Shown: piece after piece, positions 43,331-55,715 of the stretch
How the letters are laid out: each line of letters opens with the position of its first letter
Numbering within the stretch: position 1 is the stretch's first letter
Notes under the pieces: generated by a model
Seen by the model: only the letters and a program-made list of their open reading frames with translations
Told to the model about the DNA's origin: nothing
Database searches by the model: none
Origin: Sphaerolaimus hirsutus
Lineage: Eukaryota > Nematoda > Chromadorea > Monhysterida > Sphaerolaimidae
Direction of reading: 5' to 3'
DNA length: 64,000 nucleotides
NCBI GenBank assembly: GCA_964036195.1
Contig: OZ038459.1
Coordinates: 11,095,206 to 11,159,205, forward strand
Translations under genes and position numbers: made by a program

Positions 43331-43768
43331 CAAGGACGTTCGCAGGGGCGGGGGCGGGGGGGGCGGCCGCCCCCCCCCCGTTCCCGGGCTGGACATAAAA
43401 ATTTACCATAAATGGCACTTTTCTAAAGCGATTTTGTAGGCACTTTTAAAAATTTTTGCGCGCAAGCGCGCAATTACCCACCCCATTGTTTAATATGTCT
43501 TTTGAGGACTTAAAACAGCATTACAAACGTGCCGAAGATGGTCCGAGTACTATGTATACGTCAAAATAGATACCTATATAGTATACGTTGGCGCAAGCGC
43601 CAACGCCAATACTGCCATGGCGCTGGCGCCTACAAATAGCGCCGTCGCCATGGCTCCATTTCTTTACTATAGGGCAAAAATTTAGGAGGGGGGGGGCGCC
43701 GCCCCCCCCCGTTCGCCAAGCTGCGTATACAATCCGCCCCCCGCACAAAAATTCTGCGTACGTCCCTG
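43331..43768. mobile_element. hAT-like element CAAGGACGTTCGCAGG with G/C-run arms
   Basis: The left end CAAGGACGTTCGCAGG and right end CTGCGTACGTCCCTG are inverted copies. ACTTGAGA flanks both sides (43,323-43,330 and 43,769-43,776). The arms carry long G- and C-runs, GCGCGCAAGCGCGC and a GGCGC block. It is of one family with 33,081-33,513. Confidence 0.85.
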
Positions 43769-44340
43769 ACTTGAGAAGTACATACCTACATGGGTCTGTG
43801 GTCAAATACTGGGGCCATTCCAACAGTATAAATGCACATGGAATCCATTTTCAGGAAACAATTGGGTCAATCCATGCATAAAACATATTTTCCCATCAAC
43901 ATCACCAAATTCCACAGGTCCACAGTCAGTAAGTTCTGTACCTAAATAGGTGCTGCCGAGTGTACTCTAAATGAGTTACAGTACAAACCACCTACCGTAT
44001 ATCCTCTGATAAGTCCCCTCCTCGAATAACTCCCCCTTTTAACTGACTGAGGAAAAAATAATTCCACCTTGATTAACGACCGCTACTTTTGGGCGGAACA
44101 ACGACAACGTATATCTACTACCATATTATAAAGCCACTATTTATTCGTGTGGTAAGGATGCTCCAACGTAAAAGATAGGACGTTTCTGCTTCTGCCCGAT
44201 TCGTGTGTGTTTTTACACACAAAGTGGACACTTTTTATCAGCACAAAATGCCCTTTACAATCACGATCCCTTTACAATCTTGACAAACAGGGTTCACATA
44301 TGGCAGAGTAGCTTTCCAAGAATGCAATTGCACATGTATA

Positions 44341-47300
44341 GGGGGTTGACTTGAGTTTTTAAGGGTTGAGTTTACAATTCAGGGTTGAGTTGACAGGTGT
44401 TTATAAATTAGGGTTGAGTTGACTGAAGTTTAAAAATAAGGAGCTGTGTTGACAAAAGTTTACAAATTAGAGGCTGAGTTTATGGGAGTTGAGTTGATGT
44501 GAGTTTACCAAATTAGGGGCTGAGTTTATGGGAGTTGACAATAACATTACCATAACCCTTAAGTGAGGCCCCTGGGGCTAAAAAATATAAATTGTGAAAT
44601 GATGCATTTGTGGGTTTCTGATTACAATGATTTGAAATATGCACTCCATTCTGACAGTACATTACCATAACCATGAAATTGAACCCCTGGGGCCAAAACA
44701 TTCAAATTGTGAAGTGATGCATTGTGGGTTTCTAATTGCACTGATTTGATATATGCACTCCATTTTGACACTACATTACCATAACCCTGAAAATGAACCC
44801 CTGGGGCCAAAAACTTTGAATTTGTGAAATAATGCATTTTTGGGTTTCTGATTGCACTGATTTCAAATATGCACTCCATTTTGACTCTACATTACCATAA
44901 CCTTTAAGTATAATGCCCAGAGCTTAAAAAATTAGAAATTGCACTGATTTGATATATGCAATCCATTTTGACACTACATTACCATAACCCTGAAAATGAA
45001 ACCCTGGGGCCAAAAAATTTCAAGTTGTGAAATAATGCATTTTTGGGTTTCTAATTGCACCGATTTGATATATGCACTCGATTTTGACACTACATTACCA
45101 TCACCCTGAAAATGAACCCCTGGGGCCACAAACTTTCAATTTGTGAAATGATGCATTGTGGGTTTCAAATTGCACTGATTTGATATATGCACTCCATTTT
45201 GACACTACATTACCATAACCCTTAAAATGAACCCCTGGGCCAAAAAATTTCAATTTGTGAAATAATGCATTGTTGGGTTTCTACTTGCACTGATTTGATA
45301 TATGGACTCCATTTTGACACCACATTACCATAACCCTGAAAATGAACCCCTGAGGCCAAAAACTTTGAATTTGTGAAATAATCCATTTTTGGGTTTCTGA
45401 TTGCCCTGATTTCAAATATGCACTCCATTTTGACTCTACATTACCATAACCTTTAAGTATAATGCCCAGAGCTTAAAAAATTATAAATTGCACTGATTTG
45501 ATATCTGCAATCCATTTTGACACTACATTACCATAACCCTGAAAATGAAACCCTGGGGCCTAAAAATTTCAAATTGTGAAATAAAGCATTTTTGGGTTTC
45601 TAATTGCACTGATTTGATATTTGCTTGAATAGTTCCCCCCTTGAATAATTCCCCCCTCGAATAATTCCCACACTTGAATAGTTCCCCCCTCAAAAAAGTC
45701 TGGCGAAATAATAATCCCCCAGGGGGATTATTCAAGCAAATACAGTATGCACTCCATTTTGACACTACATTACCATAACCCTGAAAATGAACCCCTGGGC
45801 CAAACACTTTGAATTTGTGAAATAATGCATTTTTGGGTTTCTGATTACAATGATTTGAAATATGCACTCCATTCTGACAGTACATTACCATAACCCTGAA
45901 AATGAACCCCCGGGGCCAAAAACTTTCAATTTGTGAAATAATGCATTTTTGGGTTTCTGATTGCTCCGATTTCAAATATGCACTCCATTTTGACACTACA
46001 TTACCATAACCCTAAAAATGAACCCCTGGGGCCAAAAACTTTCAATTTGTGAAATAATGCATTTTTGGGTTTCTACTTGCACTGATTTGATATATGCACT
46101 CCAGTTTGACACTACATTACCATAACCCTAAAAATGAACCCCTGGGGCCAAAAACTTTGAATTTGTGAAATAATGCATTTTTGGGTTTCTGATTGCACTG
46201 ATTTCAAATATGCACTCCATTTTCACTCTACATTACCATAACCTTTAAGTATAATGCCCAGAGCTTAAAAAATTAGAAATTGCACTGATTTGATATATGC
46301 AATCCATTTTGACACTACATTACCATAACCCTGAAAATGAAACCCTGGGGCCAAAAAATTTCAATTTGTGAAATGATGCATTGTGCGTTTCTAATTGCAC
46401 TGATTTGATATATGCACTCCATTTTGACACTACATTACCATAAACCTGTAAATGAACCCCTGGGGCCAAAAACTTTCAATTTGTGAAATGATGCATTGTG
46501 GGTTTCTAATTGCACTGATTTGATATATGCACTCCATTTTGACACTACATTACCATAAACCTGAAAATGAACCCCTGGGGCCAAAAATTTTCAATTTGTT
46601 CAATGATTCATTTGTAAGTTTCTGATTGCACTGATTTCAATTATACACTCCACTCTGACACTACATTACTGTAACCCTGAAATTTAACCCCTGGGGCCAA
46701 AAATTTCAAATAGTGAAATGATGCATTTGTGGGTTTCTAATTGCACTGATTTGAAATATTCACTCCATTTTGACACTACATTACCATAACCCTGAAAATG
46801 AAACCCTGGGGCCAAAAAATTTCAATTTGTGAAATGATGCATTGTGGGTTTCTAATTGCACTGATTTGATATATGCACTCCATTTTGTTAACTACATTAC
46901 CATCACCCTGAAAATGAACCCATGGGGCCAAAAACTTTCTATTTGTGAAATGATGCATTGTGGGTTTCTAATTGCACCGATTTCATATATGCACTCCATT
47001 TTGACACTACATTACCATCACCCTGAAAATGAACCCCTGGGGCCAAAAACTTTCTATTTGTGAAATGATGCATTGTGGGTTTCTAATTGCACTGATTTGA
47101 TATATGCACTCCATTTTGACACTACATTACCATAAACATGAAAATGGACCCCTGGGGCCAAAAATTTTCAATTTGTTTAATCATTCATTTTTAAGTTTCT
47201 GATTGCACTGATTTCAATTATACACTCCACTCTGACACTACATTACTGTAACCCTGAAATTTAACCCCTGGGGCCAAAAATTTCAAATAGTGAAATGATG

Positions 47301-48396
47301 CATTTGTGGGTTTCTAATTGCACTGATTTGAAATATTCACTCCATTTTGACACTACATTACCATAACCCTGAAAATGAAACCCTGGGGCCAAAAAATTTC
47401 AATTTGTGAAATGATGCATTGTGGGTTTCTAATTGCACTGATTTGATATATGCACTCCATTTTGACACTACATTACCATCACCCTGAAAATGAACCCATG
47501 GGGCCAAAAACTTTCTATTTGTGAAATGATGCATTGTGGGTTTCTAATTGCACCGATTTCATATATGCACTCCATTTTGACACTACATTACCATCACCCT
47601 GAAAATGAACCCCTGGGGCCAAAAACTTTCTATTTGTGAAATGATGCATTGTGGGTTTCTAATTGCACTGATTTGATATATGCACTCCATTTTGACACTA
47701 CATTACCATAAACCTGAAAATGGACCCCTGGGGCCAAAAATTTTCAATTTGTTTAATCATTCATTTTTAAGTTTCTGATTGCACTGATTTCAATTATACA
47801 CTCCACTCTGACACTACATTACTGTAACCCTGAAATTTAACCCCTGGGGCCAAAAATTTCAAATAGTGAAATGATGCATTTGTGGGTTTCTAATTGCACT
47901 GATTTGAAATATTCACTCCATTTTGACACTACATTACCATAAACCTGAAAATGAACCCCTGGGGCCAAAAACTTTCAATTTGTGAAATGATGCATTTGTG
48001 AGTATTTTCATGCACTGATTTCAAATATGCATTCCATTCTGACACTACATTACTGTAACCCTGATAATGAACACCTAGGGCCAAAAATTTCAAATTGTGA
48101 AATGATGCATTTTGTAGGTTTCTAATTGCACTGATTTAAAATATGCACTCCATTTTGACTCTACATTACTGTAAGCCTTAAAATAGATCCCCTGGGGCTA
48201 ATAAATTAGAAATTGTGAAATGTTGCATTTATGGGTTTTTGATTGCCTTGATTTGAAATATGCACTCCGTTGAATATATGCATTACACCCTCGACCCTTA
48301 AATAAAACACCTGCATCTAACAAATTTGAAATAATGCTTTTTTGTAGGATTAGAACACTACAAAACCCGACCGAAGGTCGGAGAGAATCCTGCTAG
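44341..48396 (+). mobile_element. Helitron-like element carrying a 116-bp tandem array
   Basis: About 30 copies of a 115-117 bp unit (TACATTACCATAACCCTGAA, then ATGAACCCCTGGGGCCAAAA, then TTGTGAAATGATGCATT) run head to tail. Within 46,550-47,900 every fifth unit matches best (spacing about 576), a higher-order pattern. The array ends at a stem CCGACC-GAA-GGTCGG, an 11-base spacer and CTAG, followed by T. Stem, spacer, CTAG and a following T are the hallmark of a Helitron 3' end. The 5' end lies between about 44,100 and 44,340 but I cannot fix it. No Rep/helicase frame is present. Confidence 0.65.
45619..45747. mobile_element. Short TTGAATAATTCCCC element inside the satellite array
   Basis: TTGCTTGAATAGTTCCCCCC at the left and GGGGATTATTCAAGCAAATACAGTA at the right are inverted. 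It interrupts one array monomer between GATTTGATAT and GCACTCC. The left TACCGTAT box is missing. Confidence 0.6.
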
Positions 48397-49117
48397 TTTA
48401 TGTATAAAAACGCTGTAAATAAATATGTATGTGTACATAAAAAGAGTGTACCTATTATTTTGCAGCTGATGTTAACTAGGATTGACTTCATTCCAATAAA
48501 TAAAGATTGGTGCATGAATTCAACCCCATTCATACAAAAATAATGATCATTCATTTTACTTGATTTTCTGATGAAAACATAACTCCTCCCTCAAACAACC
48601 CCCCGAATAACCCCCCTCAAATAACTCCCCCTCGAAAAAAATCTAACAAAAGATGACTCCCCGGGGATTTACTTATACTAGGATATACGGTATTTATGTG
48701 CAGGTGGAAGATGTAACCAGCTTGCACATTAGTTATTGGCAAATTACTATCGGAAAGCACTAGCTGATCATCCATATTGATAGGTATCTATTTCTTATGC
48801 ACAAATATAGAATGGTTTGTGCAGTCCTTAAAAAATACTCCGGGCTTGCATCATTTTATTTTGGTGCATTTTGCACAATTATTCATAGTGATAGATCGGT
48901 ATAATACCTACCTTTCGTTTCATAGTCCGTTGAGTTGACACCGAACAAACCGGTTATCATCTTTCCATTGCAGTATTTTTACTAATAACTAATAAAGTTT
49001 AAATTTGAAGGTGAAACGACTTTGTAAAAGTGCATCACCACGGGGCACCCGCCCACGTTTTTGCGCGCCGAGCACGTGGTACTTTCTTACCTGTTTGGGG
49101 AACGTGCAGGACGATAC

Positions 49118-50871
49118 CTACCGAAGATCGTTAAATAAGACCCCAGGGGAGTTATTTTTTCCTCGGAGTTTTTGAGGCGGAGTTATTCAAGAGAGTTAGT
49201 TATCTTTCCTCAGAAAACTTTGACTTAATTCATTGTATGCATGCATTCTGTCAACTCATAAAGAGCCGGACGAAAAAAATGAGAAATATCTTTTTAAATT
49301 TTTAACGTTTCTTTCCGAGCCCCCCGATAACTTTGTAGCGGCGCCACCCGCATCAAAATGTAGCCCTAACATTTCTCTACAGGAACCCCCGGGGGGACCC
49401 CTGTAGCTGTTTTGACGCAGCCGCAGGGGCGCCTCCCGTAAAATTTTTTCATTTTTGGGTTGGTCAAAAAAAATGAGAAATCCAAACCCATTTTTTTTGC
49501 GCTCTTTACACGCAATGTGTAAAGAGCGCAATATGTTGCGATTTGGATATTCCTGTACAGAAATGCACGGGCTATCGTTTGATATGACTCACGACACTTG
49601 CATCATGAAATTTTTCAGGTAAATTTGACTTCTAAAATTATTGCCATTTTCGGTCAGTTTTTCGCGATTTTGACGCCTTTTTGTCGAGTGCCAGCCTGAA
49701 TCTGCATGGAGGGGAGCGAAAATTAAATGAAAGATGTACAAAAACATGGCACATCTTTCTACATGCTCCAAATTCCACAAAACCCCCCTAGAAAAAAGTT
49801 TTATATGAACACAAAAAAACTTTTTGTTGTTCAAAAAGACATTCAGGTTCAGGTGGCCCTGGCAGTGCTCCTGCAGTAGCAGACGGGCCCACGCTACGCG
49901 CTCGCGGTTCTGGCAATCCTTAAGAACAACTCTGCGTGGGCCATGAGGGATGGGACGCCCCTCGTGGCCATGTAGCGCGCACAGACCTCAGACAGACGCG
50001 GCGCCGAAAAACTTAGTTTGAGTGTTCAACTACAACTTTTTTTGAGTGTGGTTTTGGGGAATTTGGAGCGTGTAGAAAGATGCGCCATGTTTTTCTGCAT
50101 CCTTCATTCAATTTTCGCTCCTGTCCATGCAGATTCAAGCTGGCACTTGACAAAATGGCATCAATATCGCTAAAAACCGACCAAAAATACATCAATCTTT
50201 GCAGTCAAATTTACCCCAAAAAGATTAGGATACAAGCGTCGCCAGCCATCTCAAACGAAAGCCAGTGCATTTCTGTACAGGAATATCCAAACGACATCCT
50301 CTTGCGCTCTTTACACAACACATGTAAAGAGCGCAAAAAAATGGGTTTGGATTTCTCATTTTTTTTGACCACCCCAAAAATGAAAATTTTTTACAGGAGG
50401 CGCCCCTGCGGCCGCATCAAAGCAGCTACAGGGGTCCCCCCTAGGGTTCCTGTAGAGAAATGTTAGGGCTACATTTTGATGTGGGTGGCCCCCCAAAAAA
50501 TTACTCTGGGGGGGAATGAAAATTGATTGAAATTTAAAAAAACGATTTCTCATTTTTTTCGTCCGGGTCTTTATAATCCAGCTATTTAACAGTTCAACAA
50601 CAACAAAAAAGTGTGTGTATACAGTGCGTACACGTTATGTATCTGCTGTCGCTGCCATAAGTTAACATTTTTTTGTGTTTTCATCGATCGGTTTTTTTCA
50701 CACAGACAGGGAGTTATTCAAGCGGGGGTAGTTATTCGAGGGAGGGAGTTATTCGATCGGGGTAGTTATTCGAGGGAGGGAGTTATTTTTTCGTCAAGAG
50801 TTTTTGAGGGGGGGAATTATTCAAGTGGAGGAGTTATTCGAGGGTGGGGTCTTATTGCAGGATATACGGTA
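49118..50871. mobile_element. TACCG element split by a 1.3-kb palindrome
   Basis: The left end TACCGAAGATCGTTAAATAA, then GACCCC, is matched by GGGGTCTTATTGCAGGATATACGGTA at the right. C/G-rich GAGTTATTC units lie at both sides. The palindromic element 49,255-50,573 lies within it, near the left end. Confidence 0.55.
49255..50573. mobile_element. 1.3-kb foldback element, AAAGAGCCGGACGAAAAAAAT ends
   Basis: The left arm AGCCGGACGAAAAAAATGAG is mirrored by CTCATTTTTTTCGTCCGGGT at the right. Complementary pairs continue inward: ATGTAGCCCTAACATTTCTC with GAGAAATGTTAGGGCTACAT, and AAATCCAAACCCATTTTT with its complement. Each arm also carries a small hairpin GCGCTCTTTACA..TGTAAAGAGCGC. The centre (49,860-50,010) is GC-rich. 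No transposase frame is seen. Confidence 0.75.
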
Positions 50872-51721
50872 TGTCTAATATTGTTTGATTGATAGGCAAT
50901 GAAGGGCAAGTGTAACTGCATGATTGTGATGATGATCAACAGTTTTTTATCTTACTGTTCAGCCCGCGCCGCGTCGCATCGCATGCATACTGCCTCAGGC
51001 TGCAACAGTGGATAACTCACCGTATTACCTCCAATATAAGGCACCCTCTAATATGTTATTATTATTATTTAACACTGGGATACAGGGCCCTACCCTTTTG
51101 CAGGGTTTCGCCCTTCCCGGGTTTCATCCACATTGATAGCTGAGAGGATCAGCCGTGTTCACTGTAACAGTTATTAGCAGATTTTTATATAATCTATCTG
51201 TCATGCAGATGGCTGGTCCCATAGACCAATAATTTGTCAAGCTCTCTCCTGTGATTATGACATACAGAATTCCCCAGCGGGTTGTTGGTCCAACTACACG
51301 GGAGTGAGCATGTAACATGTGTTATTTTTTTGTTATTTCATCTGTCCCCCGGCACACATTTAGTATGTGGTGCAGATTGGCCACTATTTTTGTATATTTG
51401 TTTGAGCACATGCTGCATAGCTTGTGATCACTGTGACCCCGTGTGCGTAGAGCGTTCAATCTCGCTCCAAACCAATTTAATTCATTGTAGCGAACACCTT
51501 TAATCTCTAAAGATGATTCTTCGCTTCTTTGAAGATAAAAATATGTAGAAGGTATAATTTTTGGCTTCTTCAATGTCACGAAAAAATTCTTAGGGGATAC
51601 CTACAATAGAAGGGCTACCTCTAATATAAGGCACAGCTGGCTGTGTCCCAAAACGCGTAAAATGGTAAAAATCGTTGCGAAACATGGCGGGCAATGATGA
51701 AAATGGTGCCAAAGGGCTGAG
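50872..51721. other. Intergenic repeat debris
   Basis: CACCGTATTACCTCCAATATAAGGCACC near 51,020 and CCTCTAATATAAGGCAC near 51,630 suggest an old element with inverted ends. A short CAGGGTTTCGCCCTTCCCGGG palindromic stretch is at 51,100. No gene is seen; the 51,322-51,579 frames on both strands have no coding features I trust. Confidence 0.3.
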
Positions 51722-52440
51722 CATAGCTGGAATGAGGGGTGGCATTTTAAGGGAGCGGGTCCGCCAGAATTTCGTGTCTTCCCACTCTGTTTAACATTGG
51801 CCGATTTTGATGCCCTTCGAGTATGCTGGGGTATGGGTCGGGGTTATGGCTACACATTTTGTTTACTCAAGTAATCCCCCAGTCCCGAGATAAAGGGGGT
51901 CTATATAAAGGTGGTTATTTTACATGTCTGATCTGGCATATTGAATTTATAGCTCAATCACTCAGCCATTTCTGGGCCGATTGGGATCGTTTAACACTTA
52001 CAATGATCGGGACAACCTGCATATTCCATTTTTGTGGTCGTATTAGTGATGTTTTAACTCCGTATGCCGATTTGATCTGGTATTTCAACACAAATAATAA
52101 TTTTTCTCAACATGGTATCATATATTTACTGGACAACGAGAATTCATATAAAACAAAAATGTGTTCAATATCTCTTTCCAAAAAAAAAGTTATTGCACTT
52201 CACACTTTTCCCTCCCATCGACATAAATAACTGCATCCAACTTGAAAACTCCATATCTCGACCATTTCTCAGCTAATTTTCACCACTGACCACTTAAAAT
52301 AGTCAGAATGATATGGAGATTTCATTTTTATTGCCAGATTATCCGTATATTTTATTAGATTTCCCATACAAGAAAATTATGTGAACTCATGAATGAAATT
52401 ATCATAATGAAAAGCATACAGTAAAGAGAAGTAAATATGG
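51722..52440. mobile_element. Half copy of the CATAGC palindromic family
   Basis: It starts CATAGCTGGAATGAGGGGTG and follows the left arm of 41,797-43,136 (GTCCGCCAGAATTTCGTGTC, AATCCCCCAGTCCCGAGATAA, CTCCATATCTCGACCATTTC) to about the centre. The right arm is missing. Confidence 0.65.
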
Positions 52441-52996
52441 TAATGTGTTCATTTAGAATAAACCTTGGTTACTTATACTTTCCCTATTTTGCTCACATTC
52501 ACAGTATGCCAATGATCACTGCCCAGGGATTTCCTTCGGTGGATACATGGGGTGAATACGTGGATACATACTTCGGGTGAATACATGGGACTTAGCAGGT
52601 CTCAAACGCAGAAAAGTAAAAAATTGTTGATAATCATGGAAAACATAGATACATAAGCTCATATATTGTCAAAAATTTCTCAAAATGGGCAGTAAGACAC
52701 ATGATGTAGTGATTTTGAGGATGAAAATTGATGAAAAGATGTGAAAATTGAAGATTGGGATGAACTTTTTGAAACATAAATAAGAATTTTCATACAATTG
52801 CACTAATATTTTACTAAAATTTGAAATTTTGTACAATTTATCCGAAAAAACTACAAAAATTCGAATTTTTATACAATTTTACCAAAATTTTACAAAAATT
52901 CGAATTTTACTGAAACAAATTATTTTATGTTAAAAATTGCTAAAATTTGCTCCATTTTGCCAATTTTCACCATCATAATCACCATTTTCATCAATA
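52441..52996. other. AT-rich stretch, no feature recognised
   Basis: Low-complexity AAAATTCGAATTTT-like sequence (52,790-52,930) and unique AT-rich sequence. No coding frame. Confidence 0.5.
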
Positions 52997-53427
52997 TACC
53001 GTATTACCTCGAAATACCCCCAGGGGGTTTATTATTTCGCCAGAAAAATTTGAGAGGGGGATAATTCGAGGGGGGTTTATTCGAGGGGGGGGGGGTCTAT
53101 TATTTCGCCAAACATTTTCGGAAATTCCCCATACGCAGACGTAGAAAAATCGAACAATCACATAGATTTATATGTGTTTATAGGCATATATTACTGTATA
53201 TACACAAAAACCCTTCCCTAATGTCACTTAATCATCAGTTTTAACGTGTGTTCTGCATAGTACTGATCACAAACTGCGGTATTTGTCATGTACGTTCACG
53301 TTACACTCAATTTTAGGGGGGGGGGTATTTCGAGGGGGGGTTTATTATTTCCTCAGCCGAAATTTAGGGGGGTATTTCGAGGGGGGGGGGGTTAATTCAA
53401 GGGGGGATAATTCGAGGTAATACGGTA
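52997..53427. mobile_element. TACCGTAT-family element with long G-runs
   Basis: It starts TACCGTATTACCTCGAAATA and ends GGATAATTCGAGGTAATACGGTA. Blocks of G-runs separated by TTTATT or TATTTCGAG occur in both halves. The core ACGCAGACGTAGAAAAAT recurs in complement near 57,550. Confidence 0.75.
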
Positions 53428-53835
53428 CATGGTTGTATATCTATTTTTAGCCAATTTTGTTTATATTTTTAGCGATTTCGAAATTTTTGGCTGGCTGCCA
53501 ACTTCACATATGGGCTCCCATAAGAAGGTGTCACAAGGTGAAATTTTGGCTCATGTGAATGTCACAAGCACAAATTGGGACCTTGCGCCGCCTATGCACC
53601 AGTACCAAAAAGCATCAGCGAATTTCTGTTTCTACCTGGCACCGAAAGTCACCATAATGGGGGCGGTAGTTATCACATCCTCACCCTCGAAACTGTATAT
53701 TTCGACAAATTCAATAACCATATTTCCTCGAAATACCCCAACCGAAATTGAGTGTAAAGTGAACACAAATGACAAAAGCTGCTGTTTGTGATCCGGGCAA
53801 TGCAGAACACACGTTAAAAACAATGATTGTGTTTA

Positions 53836-53942
53836 GTGATGGAATGGCGCCATGGCGCTGGCGCCATTTGAGGGCGCCGCAACATGGCGCCATTTTTCCG
53901 TGGCGCCCTGCCCTATAGGGCGCCAAAATGGCGCCAGCTGGG
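53836..53942. repeat. GGCGCC-rich terminal block, left side of a split element
   Basis: TAGTGATGGAATGGCGCCATGG begins a tract of GGCGCC and ATGGCGC repeats. The matching right block is at 57,250-57,460 and ends CCATCACTA. The ends resemble the GGCACC element at 37,733-37,892. Confidence 0.55.
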
Positions 53943-54177
53943 TTTCTAGGTCAGTGCTGCGTAAACGTAAAAATAAAAAAAATGTCCGTGGATCGTTCAA
54001 AATTCGCTGGAAGAATGGATGAAGTGGTGTGAGTGGATGGAAATCTTTCATCCAAGGTTCATCAGACGTATAAGAATCGGAGAATGATGAAGCGTTAAAC
54101 TTGTGAATCGTAAATCAACTGATTCAAATCGTCATAATTTGGTGTTTGTCCACTTCAAGAGAACTTCATTGGATAAA

Positions 54178-54313
54178 GTTAGAGTAGATGTGGGACGACG
54201 CGGGGGCCCACACCCCAGGACACACATGCATCACAAGTAGTCACAGTAGGTGTTCACTTGAAACATAACTATCGCAGGTTTGACAACAACCCCAGCTACA
54301 CTATTACTCAACT
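54178..54313 (-). repeat. 3' LTR (136 bp)
   Basis: It shares GTTAGAGTAGATGTGGGACG through CTACACTATTACTCAACT with the other LTR. It lacks the segment between GACACA and CATGCATCAC that the 5' LTR has. The terminal dinucleotides are not the usual TG..CA. Confidence 0.85.
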
Positions 54314-54513
54314 CCTTGGGGGGTAACAAGATTATACAACCTCAGATAATTATAAAAGCTAAAAGAGATACAACTGAGTTTACATGTTTCACGTATCTGA
54401 AGTTACATCAAATCAATTATACAATGCTTGCATGGGAAAACTGAAAAGCTTATACAAAACAGTTTCCTAAATGAGATCAACAAAAATCACTGCTTGCATT
54501 GGCAGCAGGTCTT

Positions 54514-55074
54514 TTATCCGACATCCATCGACTTGGATTTGGGTCGCGCCTTCTTGACCATGTTGCGTGAGGGCTTGACCACTTGGTGGCTACTGCCAGT
54601 GACATTTGCAGAATCAGCCATCTTCCCAAATCGGTAGGCGGGTGGTCGCAAATTGATATTGTTGGTTGACAAATTGGCCAAATCAGTTTGCGTTGCGATG
54701 TTGCGCAGCTTCGTTGGCAGACTAGCCTTGTCGCATTTGATGTTGCGCTTGTCAGGGTTTCCGAATAGGATGGAGCCATTGGCAGCAACCATTTTGACTC
54801 CAAGTTTAACCAGCACATCTTTGCCCAGGATGATTGAGTAGGCAATTTGGTCGGAGACGAGGCGGGTGTGCATGGTTGTTGAACCAGCAAAATTGATGCG
54901 CAGGATGATTTTGCTGTAGACATTGATCGGTGACTTGTTGGCAGCAACCAACTTCGTCACTGTCGGTTTGACACATTGTCCATTGACATCAATGGAGTAC
55001 AGCAACGATGGGTGAATGATGGTTGCATCAGCAGCCGGGTCCACGTGCCACGTATCAGCATGCTTTCCATTCAC
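54514..55074 (-). CDS. Retroelement aspartic-protease-like frame
   Basis: 186 codons in the -1 frame relative to the preceding gag frame, overlapping its end by 4 bases, as in programmed frameshift arrangements. A retropepsin-like start, HVDPAADATIIHPS, stands where families usually have D-T/S-G-A. A later YSIILGKDVLVKLG matches the usual ILG-D-L segment. The catalytic Asp is kept but the DT/SG triad reads DPA, so activity is doubtful. The C-terminal third is basic with no domain. Confidence 0.65.
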   Translation of the reverse strand: MNGKHADTWHVDPAADATIIHPSLLYSIDVNGQCVKPTVTKLVAANKSPINVYSKIILRINFAGSTTMHTRLVSDQIAYSIILGKDVLVKLGVKMVAANGSILFGNPDKRNIKCDKASLPTKLRNIATQTDLANLSTNNINLRPPAYRFGKMADSANVTGSSHQVVKPSRNMVKKARPKSKSMDVG

Positions 55075-55712
55075 AGCGGTACCTCACAGTCGACACTCTG
55101 CATCAAGCAGTTGTTTGATGGATCCATTTCAATCAAATCCACATGTTCAGCATCAGGATCATCATTGTAGATCAGACAGACATTTTGGAAGTCGCGTTTG
55201 GTGCGCTTCTCCTCAGGAACGGTGTTCAGGTACACGCAATCCTCAGTGTTGTGTGTGGGCAGCTCATGCCAGGTGCACCATTTCTTGGGTTTCTTGTTGG
55301 ATTGTTGATGTGTTTGTGGAGGGTAGTGTGCCTTTCCTCCCCCATCGAATTTGTTTGATGCCATCAGTTTGGCAGCGGACAGCATCTGTTGGCGCTGAGC
55401 ACACAGTTCCAGCACAAATTCGCATTCATTCATTGAATGGTCATCACTGTCACAAGCTGTGCAGTATTTCTTGACCCCGGTCTTGTTGAACTGCACTCGT
55501 TTCACAGCAAACTTGAGTAGTTCTGCATTGTCGAGTAGCTCAGTGAATGTCATCATCTCATACGTCGGAAGTGAGTACAGCAAGCTCTGCATTTCTGGGT
55601 GATGTAGGCCAGACATGAAGTAATGTTTTAGTTGGATTGTCAGGCCAATCGTGTCCATGTTCAGCATTGCTTGGCGGACAAGACTTTCGATCAGCAAGCC
55701 ATGGTCTCGCAC
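55071..55712 (-). pseudogene. gag, C-terminal part with zinc knuckle
   Basis: 213 codons. A single CCHC knuckle CTACDSDDHSMNEC (C-x2-C-x4-H-x4-C) sits near the middle, as in nucleocapsid regions that bind element RNA. The frame is continuous with 55,713-55,901 except for one TAA at 55,713-55,715. This is either a disabling mutation or a readthrough point. Confidence 0.7.
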
Positions 55713-55715
55713 TTA

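Larger units (their letters stand above)
43993..48692. mobile_element. TACCGTATATCC element split by a Helitron-like satellite element
   Basis: The left half begins TACCGTATATCCTCTGATAAGT (43,993). The right half ends ACTTATACTAGGATATACGGTA (48,692), its near complement, with C-rich units beside both. About 4 kb of tandem repeat ending in a hairpin lies between, so the repeat-bearing element is the younger insertion. Confidence 0.6.

Noticed and set aside
44341-48340. Regularly spaced repeats suggesting a CRISPR array
   Set aside because: The whole 116-bp unit is repeated head to tail, with no short conserved repeat alternating with unique spacers, and the DNA is eukaryotic. It is satellite DNA.
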